Positions 1 to 11,387 of a stretch of 64,000 nucleotides of DNA are shown piece after piece. The DNA comes from Formicarius rufipectus. Lineage: Eukaryota > Chordata > Aves > Passeriformes > Formicariidae. Position 1 is the first letter of the stretch, and the number at the start of each line of letters is the position of its first letter. The DNA lies in NCBI GenBank assembly GCA_013399695.1, contig VXAU01004380.1:373265-437264 (forward strand), read 5' to 3'. Under the pieces are notes generated by a model that ran no database searches, was not told the origin of the DNA, and saw only the letters and a program-made list of their open reading frames with translations. The position numbers and the translations under genes were made by a program.

Positions 1-2906
1 TGACCATGGAAGTTTGTGGCTTTACATGTGGTTTTGTCAAAAATAGTACTGGTAGGGTTTCTTGGTGATGTGCTTTCTTCAAGTGACAGAGCAGTTTAAA
101 AGATCTCAACATATTTTAGGTTGTATAGATTTACAGAGATATGCCACTTCTGCACTTTCACAGTTGTTCACACAAGTATTTTCAGAAGACCTCAGGGCTT
201 ATTTTGCTCAGTTTCTGAGGGCAACTAGTTAGAGTTTTGTTTGAGGACTGTAGGCAGAATAGTAGTTCACAAAACTCCTGAGTTAAAATTGCTAAAACTT
301 CTGCTTACCTACAATTCTTATTGTCCCAATATTCCTTTGTATAGGATTTCTTTGCTTTCTATGGTTTTTTTTTTCTGTCACTTCTGAGAATAACCAAGGT
401 TAAACCTATTGATTTATTGTATGAGATCCATTCTTTCTGAAGCACCATTAGCTACCTACATCTGAATTGAATGATAAGTTCTTGGGTGCCCAGAGTTTCT
501 GACTGAATCAGTCTTTGGATGGTGCTGTCATGGTTTGGGCCAAGGCTGCCATTGTGGCGACCTTACAACAAGAATGAGCTCTGTCTGCTGCAGAGGCCAT
601 TTCACTGGATGAATCCACTGGTAGGCCTGGACACCCCTTGGATGCATTCAGATACAACAGCACTGGCAAGGTAGGAAGCTAAGGAGAGTGGAAGACAAGT
701 GACAGGATCTGAAGTTGCTCTGTTCCCAGGTTGCTACAGGGGTCCAGCCAGGGCTCAGAAGTAGGGCTTTCAACAGGAGCCACGGGGTGAGACAAGGCAG
801 CAGAGCAGCTGTCAGAAATACCCTTCAGAAGAAGTAGAGGAATTACAGGTCTAAAAGGCAGCAGGTCTTGTTTTCATCCTTACTTAGGGCAAAACTTTCT
901 GCAGTGTGTGCGTGTGTATTTTTCCCCCTCAGGAAACTGGGTAATTTTCTGAAAACAATGTGGAAATTAGCAAACAGACCACCAAAAATTTCTTTGAGAG
1001 GAAAAGCTTTGTAGGATTAGTAGTGCTGAAGGTCTTTTGGGAGTGGAGGGCAGGATGGGCAAAACATGAATGACTTTTAACAGTTAATAGACACTAGCAC
1101 ACATTTCATGATTCAGCAGAACACAACAGAGGCACAACAACAGAGGGCTATAAACCTGGCCACAAATATATGAGACACTATAAGTAGTAATTTTGTTATT
1201 AAGAAATTCAAAATGTGCTATCCCTAAGAGAAAAAAAAATGACCACATTGAAAAAAAGCCAAAACATAAACCCTGAAGAGAGGTGTGCATATATCCATAC
1301 ACACTTAGGATTATGCTATAGACTACATGTCTATATTCTTAGCTGTAATTAAACTAAATATTTACATATCAAATTAAATTAAAACCATACTACTGAGAGG
1401 CAAGAAAACCTTTTGAGTGAACCCCCCCCATTTTTTCTCTTCACAAAACAATGCTTGAAGGAGCATTAATTCATAGACAATTCACCTATATTTTACAATC
1501 CAACACAGACAATCTAATAATCCAATGGAATGCACTTGCAGGCTATCAGTTCTCACAGCCAGCACAAAGAAGGAAATAGCTCTCATTAAAATCCTTAGAA
1601 TTTACAAAATGTTAAACACCAAAATGTACAAATCAGATATCTACATGAAAGGAGTATTCTCACCAACCCAAATTCATTCCAACTCCTGCTAAACAAGCCT
1701 TACAGTAATACTAGGAGAACAACAAATATTTACCTCCCATGCTTCTAAAAGGCTCATCTTCTCTTCAGATACAGATTCTAAAAATCCTCCTCAAAATAAT
1801 TACTGAGGGCCTGAGCTGGTTTCTGGGGAAGAGGATTGATAGCCCTCCACCAGCTTCAGCAGAGGCCCTAATTGCTTGGCTCTACTAATAAACTAATCTC
1901 AGGCACCTGGAACTAGCAGGCTCCATGCAGGGCAGCCCCGGCTCAGGTTACCTAAGAAATGCTCCAAATATATTCACACAAATCACTAGCCCTGCAGATG
2001 TGCAAATACTGCTTTTGTTGTATTGCTGGAGAGATAGACATGTATTTCCAGGGCTGTAGCACATAAAACTTGAAGATGAATTCATTGTGTTGCTTTAATC
2101 CCTTCCAGAGGCCAGGTGGGCATTTGGGGAGCCAGATAAGTGTGTTGATTATCCACATTACTCATTGCATTAATCCACTTGTCTGTGTGATACAGAGTAT
2201 CTGTAATGCTCCCAGCATAAATATGCAGGTGGCTGGAAAAAATACATGTGTTTCATGAGTGCCTGTTGTCTGTAAAATGAAACCTAATCAGGAAGTTAGT
2301 CGAAAACCAACTAAAATCTAAACAAGTCTAAACTTTCCTGATACATAGAATTCTTAAAATTACAGTTAAAGGACCTGGAAGTCACCAAAGGACATAAGCC
2401 TCATTGTAAGCCTGGTGAAACAAACTACTGTACTTTTAACAAATTTTAATAGATTTTCATAGGCAAACAGTTTTCTTTGATCTCAGAAATTAAAGCAGGT
2501 GTCACACAACTTTCCATTGAACCCTTCACAAATTTCTTCTCCTTCCCTGAACTGATTGTCTTGATAAACATGAGTCAAATACTCAGTATGTGTCTGGTTT
2601 CATTTGAGGAGAGGAGAATGATATAAACAAAAATGCAGTTTAACAGGAAAATGCAGGAGAGAAAGAACAGGCTCTGTTCTTGGTCTCTGACAAATTGCTG
2701 AAATAGATAACTGTCTGGTTTGGGTGATGATCACATAGATTGATTAGCATTAAAAAAAACACACAAAAAAAACCCCAAAAAAATCCCCTACAACCTTGAT
2801 TTGTTTGTATGCATGAAAAATAGCATTTCTATTGCCTACATAGACACCAACACATAATCATTTTAGAAGCAAAGATAGGAACATCTTCTCAAGTTATTTA
2901 TGTTGG

Positions 2907-3066
2907 TTTTTTTTCCTTTGTTTTTTTTTTATTCTTCTAGACACCATCAAAAAACAAACAAACAAAAAACCCAACAACAACAAAAACAACAACAAAAAAG
3001 CAAAACCAACAAAAAAAGCAAAACCAACAAAACAACAAACAAACAAAATACCCCCCCCAAAAAAAC
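2907..3066. repeat. T-rich then (CAA)n/A-C-only low-complexity tract
   Basis: A T-run (about 2907-2933) is followed by roughly 120 bases made almost entirely of A and C with occasional G, built from CAA, CAAA and CAAAA units and ending in an 8-9 base C run and an A run. It produces a spurious lysine/glutamine/threonine-rich open frame. No target-site duplication was recognised. Confidence 0.85.
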
Positions 3067-3429
3067 ACTTAAATTGACTTCTTTAGATCAGAGACCTGGA
3101 AAGATTATATTTTAAATATTGATTGAATGGCAAACTTACAATTTAACTGAAAAAAATTGTGCAGGTATTGTACCAGTAAAGTTGAGGTCTGAAAGTAAAA
3201 ATGAGGCAGGCAAGGCAGTTCTAAAGGCTCAGAGCTCAGAGTCAATCAGCACTGAGAAAAGTCCAAACAGAAACATTTGCCCACTGCATCAGTCACTCAT
3301 CACTGATAGCTGAATTTCCAAGATATCTTTAAGAAGTAGATTTAACTAATACTGTTTAATGAAGACCACCAGAATCCACTGATGCCTCCTTACTATCTTG
3401 AAGAGCATTCCAATAGGGAACAAGGCCTT

Positions 3430-3690
3430 TTGTCTTCTGTACTCTCGTTAATGATCAGAAAAGTGAACTCAATTAATTATCAATAGTTAGTGTGAACACT
3501 GAAAGAGAGTATAAAAAATCCCCTTTCTCAAAGAGCCACACAGACACCAACTATTTAATTAATGCAATGAAGGTAACCTATGAGACTGAGGAGAGCAGCA
3601 GAAATAACACAATTATGCTAATTTCCTTTATGGCAGTAACTTTCTCTGTGATTAATGGCTCCTGCAGGTAGGAGCTTGGTTTCTTCCAAA
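3430..3690. promoter_or_regulatory. Candidate intronic enhancer / conserved noncoding element
   Basis: Non-repetitive stretch with a dense set of homeodomain-type cores: TTAATGATC near 3449, AATTAATTATCAAT near 3471, TTTAATTAATGCAAT near 3554, an octamer-like ATGCTAAT near 3615, TTTATGGC near 3628 and GATTAATGG near 3650. Such texture is common in developmental enhancers, and the HDAC9 locus is known to hold TWIST1 enhancers. This is an impression from motif density only; AT-rich DNA produces TAAT by chance and no alignment was possible. Confidence 0.25.
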
Positions 3691-5535
3691 CTGCTCAGCT
3701 AACAGTTTAGAAGAGTAGGCAGGAGATGGTGAACACAAAAATATCAGACAGATCATGCTGCCATCATCCCTAGGACCTAGGGTGCAGGGAGTAATCATGC
3801 CACAGACAGCAAAATGCCTCCTGTGCTTCCTTTATTGACCACTAAAGCCAGCATTGAGGAATATGAATGCTAAATTCTCATAAACTAATGCACTTCTCTC
3901 CAATCACAGACTCTCTGAGCAAAGGTTACAAAAAGATATGGGGACATACTCTTCTGAAAATTTATCACAATTAAAATTAGTAGTGAAACTAAGCAAAAAT
4001 GAAGCACTTAGGGATTTCAGGAAAAATTTCCTGAATATTAAGTTATATTGTGCACATAAGGGGATACAGAGACCTCTTTAGATACCTCAAGATAATTCCT
4101 GGAATATATAAGGCCATCCTGTCATCATACATTAAAAAAGGCAATAGGAAAAGATGAGGATTGTATTTAAAGAAGGGGAAATGGTTCACTGACTCCAAAC
4201 CAAGATAATTCTTGTAAAACCTCTTTTTGCTTACTCATATTTTTATTCTTTATTTAGTCACTTATGACAAGGTCCCAGGTGATTTACCCTTCCCATAACC
4301 TTGTGTCTTTTCGCTGAAGTGGTGACCTTAGACATTAATGTGGGTTTTGAGGCTGCCTTTTAAAGCATTTGTTCTCATTTCAGCTGTTATTGATGAGCAC
4401 TTGTTTGCATAAAGGACTCTTATTACATGCAGGGTAGACATTCTCACATCCCATGAGCTGTCAATTTATTTTGTAGTGTGCAAGGGGCTGGGATACTCCC
4501 GGGTACTCCCACCTGCCTTCCCACACAGCCTGAACTCAGCTTCACCTCTCAGAGCAGCCAGCAATCCCTCCTTAGCCAGGCCAGGCTTCTAAGCTGCTGT
4601 CCAAAGCAACAATACACAGAACTGCTAACTGTTACTGGATTTAAAAAATAAATTAAAAAAAANTTAGGTGAAGATAAACAAAGCCTGCAGTTGTAAGACA
4701 CAAGTGTGAATTGCCTTCACTTTCTGTTGAGGTTCTAGGACTGTAAGCACAATAAAAGGAAATCAGAAAGTAGCATTCCTACTCTGTGGAGTGAGTGAAT
4801 GCCAACGTTTATACTGGTTGCAGCAGAGTTTCAGTCTTATGTCAGCAAGTGTCCATCTGCTGACAAACAAAACAGAGCAGAAAATCTTCCTTTCTGCTCT
4901 GTCACAGTCTTTTCACACCTGCCTATCTTCCCTGAGGTGTTTGGCACTATGTACAGCCAGCAGCAGTTACAACAAGAAAAGATGGTTCCTAAGTGGGATG
5001 TCATTTAATAATTTCCACATTTCTAAATGTTTCCTGAAAACTTAGATGCAAATTGTTCTACTTTCCTGGGAGCTATGGGAAATGAGTCCTCTGGAGAAAC
5101 TTGACTCAGTTCCCCAGTGTACTTGGTACTGAGTAGTAAGAGCACCACTTTTCACTTCCAGCCGTGGGAAGATTCAAATTTTATTTCTGTAGGACCATAA
5201 AATATATATTCTAACATCATACTATGTATTTGATATATTATAAATCTTTGTGTTTTATAAGAATTGCACGTGAAGCCATCTTTCCTGTGAGGGAGAACTG
5301 ACAGGTTGCCTGCTATCACCTACTCTTCAGCAAAATCAGCAGCCCACATTGTCAGTGTGAAAACATCTGTTGAATGGATTTATTGACTGGGTCTTGGGTG
5401 TGATTTGGGTGTGGAGGTCCACACTGTTTATTACAGCCCTGACCTAATGAACTTAATTTGTTGACATGTTTCCTTCAGTGTCTTAGTTGATCCTGTCTCA
5501 CATTTCTTTCTACTGTGCTGTTTTCTTGGAAACAG

Positions 5536-5713
5536 GAGTTACTGGCACATCGGCATGTCCACCAGTTGCAAATCTACCAGGCTCAGATGGCTACAGTTGG
5601 CATGGCAGGATTAGATAAACATCAACCGGTGACCGGGACCCCATCTTCCCCCACTGATTCCACATTACCTCACCCAGACATGGACCAGCCCAGCCAGCAC
5701 GTCTACACAACTG
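5536..5713 (+). CDS. HDAC9: HDAC9 linker exon before the catalytic domain
   Basis: 178 nt, starting in phase 0 after a T-rich tract ending AACAG and ending one base into a Gly codon before GTAGGA. It encodes 59 residues, from ELLAHRHVHQLQIYQAQ through MATVGMAGLDKHQPV and LPHPDMDQPSQH to YTTG. It aligns with the human HDAC9 linker (AAVGMDGLEKH, LPHPAMDRP). This segment is disordered and poorly conserved among class IIa paralogs; in relatives it carries a basic-X-X-Ser 14-3-3 docking site. Here the stretch reads VTGTPSSP, so the usual Arg three residues before the Ser is Gly. The first dozen residues are less conserved than the rest, so the exact acceptor (5536) depends on the CAG and on frame continuity. 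Confidence 0.92.
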
Positions 5714-7024
5714 GTAGGATTCCCTGAAGACTACTTTTAATAGGCAGGGCAAATGCATTTGTTCATGTGGGATCAACAGACTTAAGTGCCTCAAATACCT
5801 CCTGCAGCACTGAGTTCTATTTTAGCCATACTGCTCCTCTGTTTTATTATGCTGTATGGGCACCAACTCAACCAATGCAGCTGATAAATGACATGGTTAA
5901 TATTCACAGAGTCATAAATTATTATCATTGACTGGCTCTGGCAATATAGTAACAGGTGCATTTTTGGTGCCTTTAAGTAATTTGTAACTTTTTCTTTCAT
6001 TTGCCTGTTCTCTGTTTTTTTACTCTGTGTTCTCGTTTCCTGTTTTGTGAAGAGACCACCAATAAGTTGGGAGAAAGACTACCAGTAAGGAGGAAAGCTG
6101 CAATATAATTCACAATGTCTTCACTGGACAAGTCAGTCTCTGCTGTAAGGTCGCTCTCTCTACAGAAAGAGTAAAGCTGTAGGGATGACTAGGTGATTTT
6201 GGCTACAAACAACTTCTGTGTCTTTCAACAGTTGTATGGAGTCTACAGAGGCAAGTTTAATGGTCAGGACCTGGGCATTCCAGTCACTCAGGGAACATCT
6301 CCTGGACTGTCCAAAGCAACGTGATTAGAGCCCTGAAAATCTTCAAAGGAAAACAAATGAACCCAAAACCTCATTGCAGAATAAAGAAAGGACAAACACT
6401 GAATGGAGATGGTGGGAAGGGGACATCCCTGGCATAAATACCTTGTAATCTGACACAACAAAGCCTGATGGGGTTGGCAATGGAAAGGCAGACAGTGCAT
6501 GTGCAGTCAGGGTCCACCAAGATTAGTCAGAGTCTAACCTTACATTTTTAGTAAAACATTGCTACGTGAACAACAAGAGAGAAGGAAAGAGAGAGAAAAC
6601 CCCATCTTATTCCAACAGAGATTCTCAGTCCTTCACTGAATTCCTTTTTCCAAATCTGAAACATCTTTTTCTTGAATCCTTGCTTCTTCTTTTATTGAAT
6701 CTTTTTTCCCCCTCCACTGTTCTTTCAAGATAATCTCTACTCACTTCTGAAAAAAATAAAATCCTCCTATTTCCACATGCTCTACAACTTAATTCTTCTG
6801 CTTCTCCCCTTCTGTTTTGTACCCTCAACTTCTTCATATCCTCTAGGTACTGGCTGAAGACAGTGCAATGCTGTAGCTGCTTCCAAGCTGTATCCATGCT
6901 TACAGCCAGTAGCCCCTGGCTGATTGGTCAGCTCCAACAGGGCACATACCTCTGCATTAACAATTAAGCCTTCATTTTCTACTTGAAGAAATCTCTTTCC
7001 CTGACATGTGTTTAAGTTTACAGA

Positions 7025-7043
7025 CATATATATATATATATAN
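7025..7043. repeat. (TA)n microsatellite ending at an ambiguous base
   Basis: Alternating AT/TA run of about 18 bases followed directly by an N at 7043, which suggests a length-variable or poorly resolved repeat. Confidence 0.85.
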
Positions 7044-7324
7044 TTCTGAGTGCATTAAAAATAGAGCCATTTTCTATGTTTTGAGATTCACACTTTTGGA
7101 GTGACAGTGAACAGAGACTTTGCAGCACTAACAGTTCTAATACAGTTTTTGTGAATAAACAGATCAACCTATGTATTATTTACATATGGTATGTTATGGT
7201 ATAGAACGGCTTTATTTGAGCATAGTATTTCCTGGATCTGGATGGTGCCCCAGCATTGGTTCACTGATCAGTGGAAAGAAATAAACCCAGACTCAGTTTT
7301 CCCCTATTCTTATACAATCTTTAT

Positions 7325-7446
7325 GAAATCCTTTAGGACCCTGAGCAATCTTGTCTTATCACAGTGCTGACCTTCTCTGAGCTGAGTTGAACTATAGATC
7401 TCTGGAGGGCCTGCCAATCTGAGATATCCTGTGGTTCTGTGATTTC
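7325..7446 (+). mobile_element. CR1 retroposon, 3' end fragment
   Basis: Resembles the CR1 3' region in the sense direction: GGACCCTGAGCAATCTTG (CR1: ...CCTGAGCAACCTG), then TTGAACTATAGATCTCTGGA (CR1: TTGGACTAGATGATCTCTGGA), then CCTGCCAATCTGAGAT and the typical TTCTGTGATTT end. The copy is diverged, with small indels. Most CR1 copies are 5'-truncated like this one, and CR1 insertions leave no or very short target duplications. Confidence 0.7.
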
Positions 7447-8224
7447 GTCCTTTAAGAAAGCACAAGATGCAACGAACCACTGACCACAGCAGTTGCAACA
7501 TTACCATTTTTTAAAAGCATGGAGGGAAGGAATGGATGGGTTGAAAGGGAGAAAATTCTAGTACATCATAAAATGAGGCCAAATTCAGAGTCTAGAAATT
7601 AATGTAAAAACACTTTCCTGCCTTGAATTATTTTTTTTTCCTATTTAGAGACAATATGTTCTTGGAGGAGAATAAAAAGGTAACAGGAAAACGGTTGTGG
7701 CAGATTATTACAGGAGCATCAAAATGATCCTATGTTACTGTGCGTCAAGAGAGAAAATGGTTTTAGCCAAATATTTGAAGGGAATTAGAATGGTGATTGT
7801 TGTGAGACAGTTAAACAATACATACACAGTATATGCACCAGATAACAAATATAAGTTGGGGGGGAGAAGTTTACTTAATTTTCATTTAGACAGTTCAAAG
7901 AATATTTGACATTAGTTAGTTCAGATTTTTCTTCAGAATAATTTATTAGATATTCTTCCCTTGGGTTTTCTTATTGGTACTGTTGTTCTCCAAGGCAATT
8001 AATCTTCTTCAAACCATGCTGTTAGCCAACGATTTTTAGGTCTTTTGCTCTCCCCTCTGTTTCAAATATTATTGAAAGAAGCTGACCCAATTATAAAGTA
8101 TTTTGGAAATGAATGGCTGTTAGGGAGTCCTCATCAGGAAAACACTGGCTTTTACTGACTGAATGCAAAATTCAGTTTCTTTTGTCCTCTATCATTATAT
8201 GGTTCAGTGGTGGCACTGTTCCCA

Positions 8225-8345
8225 TCTGTCATCAGGGCCACACTCTGACCTCAGTAATATTGGTGTAAATCCAGAATAAATCCACCAGTCTCAGTGGAGC
8301 TGCTCAGATTTACACAAGGAATCTGAGAGCAGAATCTGGCTGTAG
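8225..8345. repeat. Old palindromic interspersed repeat (amniote-type)
   Basis: An imperfect palindrome: the left arm TTGGTGTAAATCCAG at 8260-8274 is matched by the inverted right arm CAGATTTACACAA at 8305-8317, with CCAC (8282-8285) and GTGG (8294-8297) symmetric about the centre, followed by GAGAGCAGAATCTGGC. The arrangement (GTGTAAATC ... CCAC ... AGTCAGTGGAG ... GATTTACAC ... AGAATCTGG) is the texture of an old interspersed element I associate with turtle, crocodile and bird DNA, probably a DNA-transposon-derived MITE. The family name is not certain. Confidence 0.5.
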
Positions 8346-8720
8346 GCATTTGTTCTGGAGAGACAGAATAACCATCTTTTATTAATATTTCACAGCAGTC
8401 TGCAATTGAAAACAGTTGTCTCTCTCCCTTCTTTTTCTTCTTTTCTTTTTTGTGGGGGTGGGGAGATTATTGGCTGAATCCTGTTAGGGAAATCCTATAG
8501 GCTATTTTTAGCAGTAAGCTCTACTGCTGCATTCTGGTATTGCACCAAGCACATGTGCTGTACGACCAGCAGCCACACATCTGAATCACTTGCACATCCT
8601 AAATCAATTTAGATGCTTGCAATAAATGAAAACATATATTTCGGTCTTTTCTTAAGTCAATTAATTCTTCCAGAAATAAATTTTACACTCAGTGGTGTAA
8701 ATTTAGTATTTGAAGGTTTG
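8340..8720. other. Non-repetitive intronic stretch, possibly conserved
   Basis: AT-rich unique sequence with AATAAATG, TTAATATTTCACAG, AATCAATTTAGATG and TCAATTAATTC elements next to the palindromic repeat. Nothing here codes. It may be constrained noncoding DNA, but only an alignment could tell. Confidence 0.15.
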
Positions 8721-10700
8721 GAACAGATGCTTCTGCCATGTAATACTGACTTGACCTGATTAAACTGATTTTTTATTTAGACAAAATAACTCATGTAAAA
8801 TAAATTTACATTTTTAGTTGTATTCTATTTTGGGGAAAATACTAATGCACTAAGAAAGGGACGTTTATATCTATGTCAACCAGAGGAGGCATCCTGAATA
8901 TACAGTTTCAGTGTTTCACTTCAAAATTGGTCGCAATCCTGATATAGGTTATCAAAAAGTGTCATTATTACACTCCATTCTAGCTGCCCACTCTGCCTAA
9001 AAGCTTCTGAAAATCCCGATGCATGTACCTTTAGCATCTGAACATCTTCTCTGTTGGCCAGGGGCATGGGAGGAAACATTTTCTCATCTGGCATGATGAC
9101 CACTGCCAGACTGTACAATGTGTGTAGGCAACACGCTATAGCAGTTAAAACTTTGAGTGCCAAGAAAAGGAAGGTAAGGTATGTGAGCATGCACTTATTT
9201 GTGTGCATACTTCAAAATAACTTCCAAGACCTCATGATAGAGCAGAAAAAGAACTCTAGAGAAAAGAAATTGTTAACTTTTTTAACAATGCCAGCACATA
9301 TTTTAAGATGAATTAGTTTAACTCCAGATTTTTTTCCTTTAAAAGAAAACAAAACATGAAAGTAAATACAAGAATTTGTTGCTAATAAATTATTATGCTT
9401 GCTAGATAATCATTTAGCATAAATTTAATCCTGCTGCACTTAGGCATTATGTTTGTATTTTCCTTATGCTAAACATAATTGTTGTAGTATCATTTTAGCT
9501 TAAATAGCAAAATCCCAAAGGATCATTTCTAAAATGCAGGGGCTAAGAAATATGGCAGCAACATAATTTCTGGCTGCCTTCTAACTGAATTATCTTAGAA
9601 CCTTAATTTTGAATTGTCCACAATGTATACAGACTCTTATTAGGCAGAGCTTTTAAAGACTTTATTGGTGTTCAATATCCACTCAAGAACTATGCTAAAT
9701 AAGGGTGGTAATAAGCATATTATTGAATCTGGACTTTAATTCTGTGCTTTCTTCACTGGCTGACTTTTCAGTAGCAGGCTAATACAATTTTCCCAGAACT
9801 GTGTTGGCATCCCCAGAAGTGGTTGCACGTAAGAAAGATGTTTTGAATGCCAAATATTGCAGCTTGGAGAAATTGTTAATTTAAGTCCCTTTCAACTGTA
9901 AGGAGAAGAAAAATCCAAATGTTTCCCAAATAAAAATGGTCCACAGGGATAAGGAAAATAATTGTTGTTCCAGACATTTCTAAGGCAAATAGAAGCAACA
10001 AGTAAATAAAGAAAATATTTTTTCAGTGTTTCAGACTTGGTTTGAAAGCCTTGAAAATTGAATTTAGCTTGAGCCTCCTCACTAAAATTTCTCTTTGGCT
10101 CCCAATACACAGCTACAGAGCAATGTGATATTGATAGCTGTTTCATATAAAACTGTTCTGTCCTTGCATAAATGACCATAGAAAATTCAAAAGGTACCTT
10201 GCATTGCAGTGAAACAACAGGATTTGGGCCTAATTGAGTGGTGGGTGGAACTTTTCTTTTTAATGAAAAAGAACTCCGGCTGCCACTGTTTCAACTTTCT
10301 GAAACTTTCATTTGATATGCATTGAGATCTGGAATTAATACAGTATTATTTAAGCAGTACAAATGCAGAGTGGCATTGCCATTTCAAAACTTATTTTAAA
10401 AGGTTTTTCTGAATTATTCTCCTTACAGGGCTATACATACATAACATTTATGTTATATATAGGTTAACAGATTCAACTAACCTTTCTCACTAGTGAAAGA
10501 GAAAACAATTGATTCAGTAATGACTGATTTTTTTTCCTAGATATAAAAGCTTTAACAAGACACTACCCAATCTCCTCTCTTCTTTACAGTTAATTGTATT
10601 TATTAGTATAAGTTCTTCAGAATTATTTTTTGCCTTATTGGAATCACAAGATGTGCCTTGTAAATCAAAATTCAGAGTCTCACAAAAGAAAGAGGAATTT

Positions 10701-11126
10701 GGGTCCAGAGAAGAACAAAGAGAGGAAGTGCTATGAAGAGTGGCTGAGGGAGTTGAAGTTGTTTAGCCTGGAGAAAAGGAGGCTCAGGGGAAACCTTATT
10801 GCTCTCTACAACTATCTGACAGGAGGTTGTAGCCAGATGGGGATCAATCCCTTCTCCCAGACAACCAGCAAATGGACATGAGGAAATAGCATCAAGTTAT
10901 GCTAGGAGGCAGTCAGGTTGGACATGAAGAGTTTTGTCACAGTAAGCGTTGTCAGGCATTGGAAAAGGCTACCCAGGGAGGTGGTGGAGTCACCGTCCCT
11001 GGAGGTCTTCAAGAAATGACTGGCCATGGCATTTAGTGTTATGGTCTAGTTGACAAGGTGGTGTTTGGTCAAAGGTTGGACTTGATGATCTTGGAGGTCT
11101 TTTCCAACCTAAATGACTCTGTGATA
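10701..11126 (+). mobile_element. CR1 retroposon, 5'-truncated copy
   Basis: About 425 bp closely matching the sense CR1 3' region in order: GAAGAGTGGCTGAGGGAGTT, TTGTTTAGCCTGGAGAAAAG, GAGGCTCAGGGGAAACCTTA, TTGCTCTCTACAACTATCTG, ACAGGAGGTTGTAGCCAGAT, then GGCTACCCAGGGAGGTGGTGG, TCCCTGGAGGTCTTCAAG, TTGGACTTGATGATCTTGGAG, TTTTCCAACCTAAATGACTC and TGTGAT. The copy ends in the CR1-type CTCTGTGAT tail. Its reading frame is broken and the piece is the 3' UTR-proximal end, so no active enzyme is encoded. This is the strongest sequence evidence that the window is avian. Confidence 0.95.
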
Positions 11127-11253
11127 ACTGTGTTTTTCATCTTGCTCTAAGTGTCAAATAAAATCCAGTTTTGCTATAGTATGCAAGATAGGGAACAGTA
11201 TAACTTGCATTTTTTCACTTACTCTTTCTTATTGTGCTCTCTTTGTGCTGAAG

Positions 11254-11387
11254 GTGTTGTGTATGACAGTCTGATGCTGAAGCACCAGTGTATGTGTGGG
11301 AACTACGCTAATCACCCTGAACATGCTGGAAGAATCCAAAGCATCTGGTCAAGGCTGCAAGAAACTGGGTTGCTAAACAAGTGTGAG
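11254..11387 (+). CDS. HDAC9: HDAC9 exon: class IIa structural-zinc subdomain
   Basis: 134 nt between CTGAAG and GTAATT. The first two bases complete the Gly codon split with the previous exon; it ends in phase 0 after GAG. It encodes GVVYDSLMLKHQCMCGN, then a segment with HPEHAGRIQSIWSRLQ and ETGLLNKCE. In HDAC4 the equivalent CxCGN and HPEH residues coordinate a second, structural zinc that is specific to class IIa enzymes and shapes the NCoR/SMRT contact surface. The MLKHQC and HPEHAGRIQSIWSRLQETGL blocks are nearly invariant in the family and are intact here. A human-to-bird difference is NYANHPEH versus NSTTHPEH. Confidence 0.97.

Larger units (their letters stand above)
1..5535 (+). other. 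HDAC9: HDAC9 intron (3' part), upstream of the linker exon
   Basis: AT-rich intronic sequence with no coding exon that I can support. The preceding HDAC9 exon, expected to encode an acidic SUMO-type KxEP region ending near MQQ, was looked for and not found, so it lies upstream. Contents: an A/C-rich low-complexity tract at about 2948-3066 behind a T-rich stretch, a single N at 4663, and a TAAT-rich enhancer-like stretch at about 3430-3690. The acceptor at the 3' end is a T-rich tract ending in CAG. Confidence 0.8.
5714..11253 (+). other. HDAC9: HDAC9 intron, 5.5 kb
   Basis: Joins the linker exon to the structural-zinc exon; phase 1. Contents: a (TA)n run ending in an N at 7043, a CR1 3' end at about 7325-7446, an old imperfect palindromic repeat at about 8225-8345, and a longer CR1 copy at about 10701-11126 lying only about 130 bp upstream of the next exon. 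No coding sequence was recognised between these. Confidence 0.85.

Noticed and set aside
530..870. LTR-like start TGTCATGGTTTGG and GC-richer stretch
   Set aside because: Resembles the beginning of some avian endogenous retroviral LTRs only over about 13 bases; no matching end, primer site or target duplication seen.
1820..1960. CTGAGC...GCTCAGG ends suggesting an inverted-repeat element
   Set aside because: Matching arms are only about 7 bases and no target duplication is visible.
4900..5010. Possible upstream HDAC9 exon with QQQLQQEK
   Set aside because: Glutamine-rich by chance; no proper acceptor/donor in frame and no match to the HDAC9 residues expected before the linker exon.
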